From Sporichthyaceae bacterium (GTDB lineage: Bacteria > Actinomycetota > Actinomycetes > Sporichthyales > Sporichthyaceae), in contig DATASX010000095.1 in assembly GCA_036269075.1 (NCBI GenBank), positions 1 through 58,102 on the forward strand: a DNA stretch of 58,102 nucleotides, written 5' to 3'. The notes under the pieces are model-generated. The model ran no database searches. It saw only the letters and a program-made list of their open reading frames with translations, and was not told where the DNA came from. Shown here in pieces: positions 50,810-58,102 of this stretch. The translations under genes and the position numbers were made by a program. Position 1 is the first letter of the stretch, and each line of letters opens with the position of its first letter.

Positions 50810-51868
50810 TCAGAATGCCGGGCCGCCCGGCGGGAGGCCCCGGACCAGGTCGATCGCCCGACCCAGCGTGTCGAGCTTCTCGGCAAGGTCGGTCCCGGCC
50901 GGGTAGAGCCGGACCGTGGTGACCCCGACGGCCTGCCACGCGGCCAACCGGTCGCGCACCATCTCCTCGGTACCCAGCAGTGTTGTCGCCAACACCATCT
51001 CGTCGCTGACGGCGGCAGCCGCCGCGGGCCGGTCGCCGGCCTGCCAGAGGTCGCGAACCCGGTCGGCACGCTCGCCCCAGCCCTGCCGGCGGTAGGCGTC
51101 GTAGTAGAAGTTCGTGCTGGACGTGCCCATCCCGCCCAGGCTGAACGCCAGGCCGGGCTTGCGCTCGGTCACCATCTCGTGAAGCTGGACCTCGTCGGCC
51201 GCGAAGGCGACTTCCGCGCCCTGGCACAGGTCGAGGGCGGACAGATCGCGCCCGGCGCGGGCGGCCCCGGCCCGCAACGGCGCCAGCAGCGCGTCGGCGC
51301 CCTCGGGCACGAATGCCGTACCCAGCCAGCCGTCGGCGGTCTCGCCGGTCAGTTCGAGCATCTTCGGCGCCTGCGTGGCCAGGTAGATCGGGACGTCCGA
51401 ACGCGGAGTCAGCGAGGTCCGCATCGGCTTGCCCTGCCCACCGGGCAACGGGATCCGCACGTGCTCGCCGGCGAAGTCGACCTTCTCCCCGGCCAGAACC
51501 GCGCGGATCACGCGCAGGGTCTCCCGGGTCCGGCCCAGCGGGTGCGCGAAACCGATCCCGTGCAGGCCTTCGAGCACCTGCGGTCCCGAGGCGCCGAGGC
51601 CGAGCCGGAAACGCCCGCCGGACATCTCTGCCAGGGTCATCGCGGTCTGCGCGATCAGCACCGGGCTGCGGGTGCCGATCTGCAGGATCCCGGAGCCCAA
51701 GCCCATCCGGTACGTGCGCCCGGCCAACCAGCCGAGGAACGACGGGGCGTCCGACCCCCATGCCTCGGCCACCCAGCACACGTCCAGGCCGAGAACCTCG
51801 GCCTCCAGCGCCAACTGCGAGGCCTCGGCCCAGCCGCCGGAGGCCTCCAGCGTCGTCGCGGTCCTCAC
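50810..51868 (-). CDS. LLM-class F420-dependent oxidoreductase
   Basis: 352 residues in a luciferase-like TIM barrel: ALEAEVLGLDVCWVAEAWGSDA at the start, then LIAQTAMTLAEMSGGRFRLGLGASG, the typical LLM motif, and HPLGRTRETLRVIRAVLAGE. F420 or FMN use is likely by subfamily. It is the third gene in the carboxylase-SRPBCC-LLM run (10-base gap), which suggests a common pathway. Confidence 0.87.
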   Translation of the reverse strand: MRTATTLEASGGWAEASQLALEAEVLGLDVCWVAEAWGSDAPSFLGWLAGRTYRMGLGSGILQIGTRSPVLIAQTAMTLAEMSGGRFRLGLGASGPQVLEGLHGIGFAHPLGRTRETLRVIRAVLAGEKVDFAGEHVRIPLPGGQGKPMRTSLTPRSDVPIYLATQAPKMLELTGETADGWLGTAFVPEGADALLAPLRAGAARAGRDLSALDLCQGAEVAFAADEVQLHEMVTERKPGLAFSLGGMGTSSTNFYYDAYRRQGWGERADRVRDLWQAGDRPAAAAAVSDEMVLATTLLGTEEMVRDRLAAWQAVGVTTVRLYPAGTDLAEKLDTLGRAIDLVRGLPPGGPAF

Positions 51869-51878
51869 GACACCGAGG

Positions 51879-52370
51879 TCACGTCTCGGCCAGGGTCTTG
51901 ATGCCGGCGAGGGTTTTCGCCACGCCGGCCTGGAACTCCTCCAACCGGCGGGCCACGATGCGCTCCTCCTTCTCGGGGAACTTCTCGATGACCTTGGTCA
52001 GGTTCGACGGCCCCGGGCCCAGCCGGCCCCAGCCGCGCAGTCGGGTGCCCGCGGGGACGGCCTGCAATTCGTAACCCCAACTGGCCGCCGGTGCCTGCGC
52101 CGCGCCGACGTCCCACTGGAAGGCTCGGGGCGCGTCGCAGACCACGACCGTCGACTCGGTGGTCCACTGCCCGGCGGCCTCGTGCTCGTTCACGCCGCGG
52201 AATCGGTGCCCGACGGCCGGACCGGCGGCTCCGTCGACCCACTCGACCGACTTCGTCTCCCGGCTCAGCCTCGCGATCACCGCAATGTCGCTCACCAGTT
52301 CCCAGACCCGTTCCGGCGCCGCCGCCACCTCGACGGTGACGTCGACGACCGGGCAGTCGGCGTGCTTCAT
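51879..52370 (-). CDS. SRPBCC family protein (polyketide-cyclase-like)
   Basis: 163 residues from ATG 52370 with AGGAG 7 bases upstream. The START-like helix-grip fold is indicated by VDVTVEVAAAPERVWELVSDIAVIARLSRET and the C-terminal amphipathic helix EERIVARRLEEFQAGVAKTLAGIKTLA. It may bind a hydrophobic ligand. It starts 9 bases after the carboxylase alpha stop. Confidence 0.85.
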   Translation of the reverse strand: MKHADCPVVDVTVEVAAAPERVWELVSDIAVIARLSRETKSVEWVDGAAGPAVGHRFRGVNEHEAAGQWTTESTVVVCDAPRAFQWDVGAAQAPAASWGYELQAVPAGTRLRGWGRLGPGPSNLTKVIEKFPEKEERIVARRLEEFQAGVAKTLAGIKTLAET

Positions 52371-52379
52371 GCGATGCTC

Positions 52380-54398
52380 CTAGTGGGTTTCATCCGGGCT
52401 CCCCTCGGCCTGCGCGATGCGGGCGACGACCTGATCCAGCTTCACCTGTTCCCCGACGCGCACCAGCACCGACACGACGCCGTCGGCCGCGGCGGTCAAC
52501 GTGTGCTCCATCTTCATCGCCTCGACTACCAGCACCGCCTCGCCGCGGCCCACGCTCGTCCCGTCGGCGGCCAGCACGGCCAGCACGGTTCCCGGCATCG
52601 GCGAGGTGATCTCGCCCGACCCGGACCCCGCGTCGGCCCCGCGCAACCGCTCGTGCCGGGCCCGCCGCAGGTGCCGGGTGACGCCGGCTTCGTGCACCCA
52701 CCAACCGTCGTCGACGGCGAGCACGCGGTGCACCCGGCGCACGCCGTCGAGCACGACGGCAACCCCCTCCTCGACTCGCGACGCGGCGAACGACACCGGG
52801 TCGCCGACGGCATCGTCGGGGCCGTGGAAGATCGCGTGCGCGGCCGCCGGCGCGCCGGTCAACTCGACGGTGGTCACGCCGCCGGCGTGCTCCAACCGGA
52901 CCCGGTGCGCCGCCGGGTCGCCCATCCGGAAGCCGACGAGACTGGCCCACGGATCGGTCGAGGCATCGTGGGCGATCAGGGCCGGCCAGTCCGCAGCAGC
53001 CACCGCGAGCAGCACCTCGACCGGCACCGGCTCGATCTGACGGTCAGTCACGAAGCGGTCCAGCAGGCCGGTGTCCAAGTCGCCGGCCCGGACCCGGGGG
53101 TCGCCGAGCAGTGCCCGCAGGAACGAGACGTTGGTGGTGACCCCGAGGACCAGCGTGTGGGCCAACGCCGTGTCCAGGCGGGTCAACGCCTGCTCGCGAT
53201 CCGCCCCGTAGGCGATCACCTTGGCCAGCATGGGGTCGTAGTCCGAGCCGACCCGGAACCCGGCCCGGATGCCGGAGTCGACCCGCACACCCGCGCCGGC
53301 CGGTTCGACGAGTTCGGCGATCACCCCGCCGGTGGGCAGGAACCCGCGGTCCGGGTCCTCGGCGTACACCCGGGCCTCGACCGCATGGCCGATGAAACCT
53401 ATGTCGGACTGATCCAGCGTCAGTTTCTCCCCGGCCGCGATCCGTAGCTGCCACTCGACAAGGTCGACGCCGGTGGTCATCTCGGTGACCGGGTGCTCGA
53501 CCTGCAGGCGGGTGTTCATCTCCATGAAGAAGAACTCGTCCGGGGCGTCGGCGGAGACGATGAACTCCACAGTGCCGGCGCCGCGGTAGTCGACGCTGCG
53601 GGCGGTGGCGCACGCGGCGGAGCCGATCCGGCGCCGGGTGGCCTCGTCCAGCAACGGCGAGGGTGCCTCCTCGATCACCTTCTGGTGCCGCCGTTGCAGG
53701 CTGCACTCCCGCTCACCGAGGTGAACGACGTTGCCGTGCGCGTCGGCCAGTACCTGGACCTCGATGTGCCGCGGCGTGCTGACGAACCGCTCGAGGAACA
53801 ACGTGTCGTCGCCGAAGGCGTTGCGGGCCTCGCGGCGTGCGCTGTCCAACGCGGGCTGCAGGTCTGCCGTCCGGGTGACCACCCTCATGCCCTTGCCGCC
53901 GCCACCGGCCGATGGCTTGATGAGCACCGGGTAGCCAACCCCTTCGGCGGCCTCGAGCAGGTCGGCATCGCTCATGTCGGGACGGGCCACACCCGGCACG
54001 ACCGGGACACCCGATCGGACCACGGTGTTCTTCGCGGTGATCTTGTCGCCCATCACCGCGATCGCGTGAGCCGGCGGACCGACGAACACGATCCCGCGTT
54101 CCTCCAGCGCCGCGGCGAACGCGGCGTTCTCCGAGAGGAACCCGTAGCCGGGGTGAACCGCCTGGGCGCCGGTGGCGGCGCAGGCGACCAGCAGCCGTTC
54201 GATGCTCAGGTAGCTCTGCGCCGCAGCCGCCGGGCCCAGCCGGAAGGCGACGTCGGCCTCGTGCACGTGCCGAGCGTCGGCATCGGCGTCGCTGAACACA
54301 GCGACCGAACGCAGGCCCAACGTCCCCAGGGTGCGAATGATCCGGACTGCGATCTCGCCACGGTTGGCGACGAGCACGGAGCCGAACGGAAAATTCAT
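52380..54398 (-). CDS. Acyl-CoA carboxylase biotin-containing (alpha) subunit
   Basis: 672 residues from the ATG at 54398 (a GTG three codons earlier is possible). The biotin carboxylase domain begins [19 protein letters not shown], with the ATP-grasp loop [12 protein letters not shown] and the [10 protein letters not shown] and [13 protein letters not shown] motifs. The BCCP domain ends with the biotinylated Lys in VEAMKMEH near residue 635. It activates CO2 for the beta subunit, whose gene precedes it by 14 bases. By its partner it is the methylcrotonyl-CoA type. Confidence 0.93.
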   Translation of the reverse strand: MNFPFGSVLVANRGEIAVRIIRTLGTLGLRSVAVFSDADADARHVHEADVAFRLGPAAAAQSYLSIERLLVACAATGAQAVHPGYGFLSENAAFAAALEERGIVFVGPPAHAIAVMGDKITAKNTVVRSGVPVVPGVARPDMSDADLLEAAEGVGYPVLIKPSAGGGGKGMRVVTRTADLQPALDSARREARNAFGDDTLFLERFVSTPRHIEVQVLADAHGNVVHLGERECSLQRRHQKVIEEAPSPLLDEATRRRIGSAACATARSVDYRGAGTVEFIVSADAPDEFFFMEMNTRLQVEHPVTEMTTGVDLVEWQLRIAAGEKLTLDQSDIGFIGHAVEARVYAEDPDRGFLPTGGVIAELVEPAGAGVRVDSGIRAGFRVGSDYDPMLAKVIAYGADREQALTRLDTALAHTLVLGVTTNVSFLRALLGDPRVRAGDLDTGLLDRFVTDRQIEPVPVEVLLAVAAADWPALIAHDASTDPWASLVGFRMGDPAAHRVRLEHAGGVTTVELTGAPAAAHAIFHGPDDAVGDPVSFAASRVEEGVAVVLDGVRRVHRVLAVDDGWWVHEAGVTRHLRRARHERLRGADAGSGSGEITSPMPGTVLAVLAADGTSVGRGEAVLVVEAMKMEHTLTAAADGVVSVLVRVGEQVKLDQVVARIAQAEGSPDETH

Positions 54399-54412
54399 GT
54401 CTGACACGGTCC

Positions 54413-55996
54413 TCACATCCGGAAGATGCCATAGGAGACCGGTTCCAGGGGCGCCTGGGCACACACCGACAACGCCAGGCCGAGCACGTCGCGGGTGATC
54501 GCGGGATCGAGGATCCCGTCGTCCCACAGGCGGGCTGTCGAGTAGTACGGGTTGCCCTGCGACTCGTACTGCTCGCGGATCGGGGCCTTGAAGGCCTCGG
54601 CCGCCTCCGCCGACCAGTCACCGCCCCTGGCCTCGACCTGCTCGCCGCGAACCGTGGCCAGCACCGAGGCGGCCTGCTCCCCGCCCATCACCGAGATCCG
54701 GGCATTCGGCCACATCCAGAGGAACCGCGGCGAGTACGCCCGACCGCACATCGAGTAGTTGCCGGCGCCGAACGAGCCGCCGATCACCACGGTCAGCTTC
54801 GGCACCCGGGCGCAGGCCACCGCAGTGACCATCTTCGCGCCGTGCTTGGCGATGCCCCCGGCCTCGTAGTCGCGGCCGACCATGAACCCGGTGATGTTCT
54901 GCAGGAACAGCAGTGGGATCGAGCGGGCCACGCACAATTCGATGAAGTGCGCGCCCTTCTGCGCCGACTCACCGAACAGGACGCCGTTGTTCGCGACGAT
55001 TCCGATCGGGTGTCCGTGCAGGTGCGCGAACGTGGTCACCAGGGTGGTGCCGTACTCGGCCTTGAACTCCTGGTGCGCCCCGCCGTCGACGAGGATCTCG
55101 ATGACCTTGCGGACGTCGTACGGGATGCGCGAGTCGGTGGGCACCACGTCGTAGAGGTCGGACTGCGGGCGCGGTGGCTCGACGGTCGGGGTTCGCACCC
55201 AGGCCGACGGGCCGGCCGGGCCCAGCGAGCCGACGATGCCGCGCACGATCTCCAGCGCGTGCAGATCGTCGTCGGCGAGGTGGTCGGTGACCCCGGAGGT
55301 CCGCGAGTGCAGCAGTCCGCCGCCGAGTTCCTCGGCGGTGACGATCTCGCCGGTGGCCGCCTTCACCAGCGGCGGTCCGCCCAGGAAGATCGTCCCCTGG
55401 TCGCGCACGATCACGGCCTCGTCGCTCATCGCCGGCACGTATGCGCCGCCGGCCGTGCAGGAACCCATCACCGAGGCCACCTGCGGGATGCCTCGCGCGC
55501 TCATCGTGGCCTGGTTGTAGAAGATCCGGCCGAAGTGCTCGCGGTCCGGGAACACCTCGTCCTGGCGGGGCAGGAACGCGCCGCCGGAGTCCACCAGATA
55601 CACGCAGGGCAGCCGGTTGGCCAGCGCGATCTCCTGGGCCCGCAGGTGCTTCTTGACGGTCATCGGGTAGTAGGTGCCGCCCTTGACGGTGGCGTCGTTG
55701 GCGACGATCACGACCTCCCGGCCGCGGACCCGACCGATGCCGGTGATGATCCCGGCGCCGGGGCTGTCGCCGTCGTACATCTCCTCCGCGGCCAGCGGGG
55801 CGATCTCCAGGAACGGGCTGCCCGGGTCGAGCAGACGTTCGATGCGCTCGCGGGGGAGGAGCTTGCCGCGCGAGACGTGCCGGTCGCGGCTCTGCTGCGA
55901 CCCGCCCAGCGCCCGCTCCCGTAGCCGCTCCCGCAGCTGGGTCACGAGCTTCTCGTGCTGCTCCCGATGTGCGCTGCCCGCCACCGCTGTCGCCAT
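54413..55996 (-). CDS. Acyl-CoA carboxylase carboxyltransferase (beta) subunit, methylcrotonyl-CoA type
   Basis: 527 residues from the ATG at 55996; AGGA lies 8 bases upstream. Carboxyltransferase signatures: [51 protein letters not shown] and [24 protein letters not shown]. The [12 protein letters not shown] and length match methylcrotonyl-CoA carboxylase beta more than propionyl-CoA types. It adds CO2 to 3-methylcrotonyl-CoA in leucine breakdown. It is coupled to the alpha gene. Confidence 0.9.
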   Translation of the reverse strand: MATAVAGSAHREQHEKLVTQLRERLRERALGGSQQSRDRHVSRGKLLPRERIERLLDPGSPFLEIAPLAAEEMYDGDSPGAGIITGIGRVRGREVVIVANDATVKGGTYYPMTVKKHLRAQEIALANRLPCVYLVDSGGAFLPRQDEVFPDREHFGRIFYNQATMSARGIPQVASVMGSCTAGGAYVPAMSDEAVIVRDQGTIFLGGPPLVKAATGEIVTAEELGGGLLHSRTSGVTDHLADDDLHALEIVRGIVGSLGPAGPSAWVRTPTVEPPRPQSDLYDVVPTDSRIPYDVRKVIEILVDGGAHQEFKAEYGTTLVTTFAHLHGHPIGIVANNGVLFGESAQKGAHFIELCVARSIPLLFLQNITGFMVGRDYEAGGIAKHGAKMVTAVACARVPKLTVVIGGSFGAGNYSMCGRAYSPRFLWMWPNARISVMGGEQAASVLATVRGEQVEARGGDWSAEAAEAFKAPIREQYESQGNPYYSTARLWDDGILDPAITRDVLGLALSVCAQAPLEPVSYGIFRM

Positions 55997-56136
55997 CTGC
56001 ACGTCCTGATTTCGTCGTCCCGCACCACGGGTCCAGACCGCCATGAAATCAGGCGGCCTCTGGGCGATGGTTGACGCGTCCCTTTCCGTTGGCGTAGACG
56101 TGCCAGTCTCCAACCGACGCGACGGAGGCGGCCCGG

Positions 56137-57426
56137 ATGCGATACACGCTCGGTACCAACGAGATCCCCAGTGCGTGGTTCAACGTCGCGCCGCACCTGC
56201 CCGAGCCATTGGCGCCCCCGTTGCATCCGGGGACCGGGCAGCCGGTCGGACCGGACGACCTGGCCCCGCTGTTCCCGATGGCGCTGATCGGCCAGGAGAT
56301 GTCCGCCGAGCCGTGGATCGACATCCCCGGCGAGGTGCTCGACGTGCTCGCGCTGTGGCGGCCGACCCCGCTGGTCCGGGCCCGCCGCCTGGAGAAGGCG
56401 TTGGACACCCCGGCACGGATCTACTTCAAGGACGAGTCGGTCTCCCCGGCCGGCTCACACAAGCCGAACACCGCGGTGCCGCAGGCGTTCTACAACGCGG
56501 CGGAGGGCATCCGGCGGATCTCCACCGAGACCGGTGCCGGGCAATGGGGCAGCGCGATGTCCTTCGCCTGCAAGCAGTTCGGCCTCGAGTGCCAGGTCTA
56601 CATGGTTGCCGCGTCCTACCACCAGAAGCCGTATCGACGGCTGCTCATGGAGACCTGGGACGGCAGCGTCGTTGCCTCACCTTCCGAACGCACCGAGGTC
56701 GGACGAGCCCTCCTCGACAAGGATCCCCACTGCACCGGTTCGCTGGGCATCGCGATCTCCGAGGCCGTCGAGGACGCCGTCGGGCGAGTAGACACCCACT
56801 ACGCGCTCGGTTCGGTGCTGAACCACGTGCTGCTGCACCAGACGGTCATCGGCCTGGAGGCCAAGCGCCAGCTCGAGCAGGCCGGCGAGCGGCTGCCCGA
56901 TGTCGTGATCGGCTCCTGCGGCGGCGGGTCCAACCTGGCCGGGATCGCGCTGCCGTTCGTCCCGGACCGGGGTGCCGGGGTCCGCCTGCTGGCCGTCGAA
57001 CCGACCGCCTGCCCGACGCTGACCGCGGGCCGCTACGAGTACGACTTCGGCGACGAGGCCGGCATGACGCCGAAGCTGCTCATGTACACCCTCGGCCACG
57101 ACTTCATCCCACTACCCATCCACGCGGGCGGGCTGCGTTACCACGGCGATGCCCCGATCATCTGCAACCTGGTCCACAACGGGTGGATGGACGCGGTCGC
57201 CTACCCGCAGAGCAAGGTTTTCGAGGCGGCGGTCCAGTTCGCCCAGACACAGGGGCAGATCCCGGCGCCGGAGACCGCGCACGCGATCCGGGCGGCGATC
57301 GACGAGGCTTTGGCCGCGCGGGAGACGGGTGAGGAGAAGGTGATCCTCTTCAACTACTCCGGGCACGGCCTGCTGGACCTCTCGGCCTACGACGACTTCC
57401 GCAACGGCCGCCTCGGCGAGGGCTGA
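56137..57426 (+). CDS. trpB2: TrpB2-type tryptophan synthase beta-like enzyme
   Basis: 429 residues from ATG 56137 with GGAGG 8 bases upstream. The PLP lysine lies in [17 protein letters not shown], and GETGAGQWG-like [12 protein letters not shown] follows. The PLP phosphate loop is [10 protein letters not shown]. The N-terminal region with [11 protein letters not shown] is characteristic of TrpB2, not TrpB1. TrpB2 joins indole and serine without TrpA. It lies alone here, with no other trp genes. Confidence 0.93.
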   Translation: MRYTLGTNEIPSAWFNVAPHLPEPLAPPLHPGTGQPVGPDDLAPLFPMALIGQEMSAEPWIDIPGEVLDVLALWRPTPLVRARRLEKALDTPARIYFKDESVSPAGSHKPNTAVPQAFYNAAEGIRRISTETGAGQWGSAMSFACKQFGLECQVYMVAASYHQKPYRRLLMETWDGSVVASPSERTEVGRALLDKDPHCTGSLGIAISEAVEDAVGRVDTHYALGSVLNHVLLHQTVIGLEAKRQLEQAGERLPDVVIGSCGGGSNLAGIALPFVPDRGAGVRLLAVEPTACPTLTAGRYEYDFGDEAGMTPKLLMYTLGHDFIPLPIHAGGLRYHGDAPIICNLVHNGWMDAVAYPQSKVFEAAVQFAQTQGQIPAPETAHAIRAAIDEALAARETGEEKVILFNYSGHGLLDLSAYDDFRNGRLGEG

Positions 57427-57440
57427 GCACCAGGGCGAAG

Positions 57441-57693
57441 TCAACCCAGCTGCAGGGCAGCTTGGGCTTCCCAGTATTGGTTCCGTCTGGGTCTTCGGGT
57501 CGGGTCCACCCACGGCGGGGGCCGTAGCTCGGGGTGGCCGTCTTGCCCGAGTTCGGCTTCCCAGCTTGGTGATGCACTGCGTCGTGGTGCCGGTCGCACA
57601 AGAGCACGAGATTCGACAGGTCCGTGGCGCCCCCGGCGGACCAGTGGATCCGGTGATGGGTCTGGCACCACGGCGCGGGACGATCGCAGCCGG
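57441..57693 (-). pseudogene. Frameshifted duplicate of the 3' end of the HNH endonuclease gene
   Basis: About 250 bases match 57780-58030 closely (by eye over four fifths identical), in the same orientation. The HNH core (PAPWCQTHHRIHWSAGG then LCDRHHDAVHHQ) is readable, then a missing base near 57573 (a single C where the intact copy has CC) shifts the frame; the end WVDPTRRPRRNQYW continues in another frame. No start codon is left. Confidence 0.8.
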
Positions 57694-57763
57694 GGCCACC
57701 ACGAGCACTGCAAGCACTGCGCGGAGGCCTGCCAGAACTGCGAGGACGCCTGTCGCGACCTGC

Positions 57764-58102
57764 TCAGTCAGCTCGACTGAACGGGTCGGAGACGCGGGTC
57801 TGCCAGTGCTGGTTGCGTCTTGGTTTTCGTTCGGGGTCCACCCACGCCGGGGGCCGTAGTTCGGGGTGGCCGTCCGCCCCGAATTCGGCGTCCCAGCCTT
57901 GGTGAGGCACGACGTCGTGGTGCCGGTCGCACAACAGCAGGAGATTCGACAGGTCGGTCGGGCCCCCGGCGGACCAGTGGATCCGGTGGTGGGCCTGGCA
58001 CCACGGCGCGGGACGATCGCAGCCGGTGAACACGCAACCGGAGTCGCGGGCGACCAGGGCCAACCACTGCGCCGGGGAGACGATGCGGCGGGTGCGGCCC
58101 AT
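57764..58102 (-). CDS. HNH endonuclease of the DUF222 type (N-terminus off the window)
   Basis: The frame runs out of the window at 58102, so only the last 112 residues are seen; the Met at the edge is probably internal. The HNH motif is complete: CVFTGCDRPAPWCQAHHRIHWSAGG, then TDLSNLLLLCDRHHDVV. This is the C-terminal HNH of the abundant actinobacterial DUF222/HNH proteins, thought to be nucleases, often multi-copy. A broken copy of its own end lies immediately downstream. Confidence 0.85.
   Translation of the reverse strand: MGRTRRIVSPAQWLALVARDSGCVFTGCDRPAPWCQAHHRIHWSAGGPTDLSNLLLLCDRHHDVVPHQGWDAEFGADGHPELRPPAWVDPERKPRRNQHWQTRVSDPFSRAD

Noticed and set aside
57764-58102. Complete 112-residue HNH protein
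   Set aside because: The frame is open through the window edge and DUF222/HNH proteins are normally several hundred residues; the Met at 58102 is probably internal.

Overview
The window is a high-GC actinobacterial chromosome segment. Pointers are GC-rich third codon positions, F420-type oxidoreductases, a DUF222/HNH endonuclease, PurU, an actinobacterial PhoP-like response regulator and, above all, an actinobacterial-type (group 1h) [NiFe]-hydrogenase locus. No rRNA, tRNA, CRISPR array, phage or insertion sequence was recognised. I do not assign a species.

Left part (1-21935). A truncated substrate-binding lipoprotein gene is followed by a DUF3467/MFS pair, a DUF445 membrane protein and a methyltransferase. 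A DHA2 drug exporter with an unusual C-terminal Cna/carboxypeptidase-regulatory tail is divergent from its probable TetR repressor. The TetR operator fills the exporter promoter spacer, and TetR is preceded by a 17-codon upstream ORF. Next come an orphan PhoP-like response regulator, a stand-alone protein built of the same tail-type domains, an aldehyde dehydrogenase with a CRP-like site, a DMT transporter, a double-VOC protein, ilvD, a PPOX protein/TetR pair with twin operators, a purU operon, and fatty-acid or acyl-CoA type enzymes (MaoC, alpha/beta hydrolase, enoyl-CoA hydratase). Between the enoyl-CoA hydratase and DUF2127 genes there is a stretch that looks like a CRP-controlled, highly structured small RNA ending in a strong intrinsic terminator.

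Middle part (22231-27166). A lipoprotein made of two tandem repeats, each with four histidines at nearly identical spacing, precedes a class A penicillin-binding protein that is translationally coupled to a short upstream ORF. A histidine phosphatase follows.

Hydrogenase island (27198-42040). On the minus strand are YceI, an XRE regulator overlapping hypA, and hypB. Divergently, on the plus strand, a compact and mostly overlapping run encodes hhyS, hhyL, a NifU/Rieske-like fusion, DUF5947, DUF6084, a 445-residue unknown protein, a maturation protease, two tiny proteins, and hypF, hypC, hypD and hypE. By family knowledge this makes and matures a high-affinity H2-uptake enzyme of the type used to scavenge atmospheric hydrogen. 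The NifU-to-445-residue block is the least understood part and the best candidate for undescribed biochemistry.

Right part (42099-58102). This holds a COG4705-like membrane protein, a secreted phosphoesterase with an adjoining lipoprotein, a small zinc-ribbon protein, a large secreted beta-propeller/phosphoesterase, a decayed SDR pseudogene, a PPOX protein, a PfpI/AraC pair, and a tight LLM-SRPBCC-acyl-CoA carboxylase operon (methylcrotonyl-CoA carboxylase type). It ends with a TrpB2-like enzyme and a partial HNH endonuclease gene beside a frameshifted duplicate of its own 3' end.
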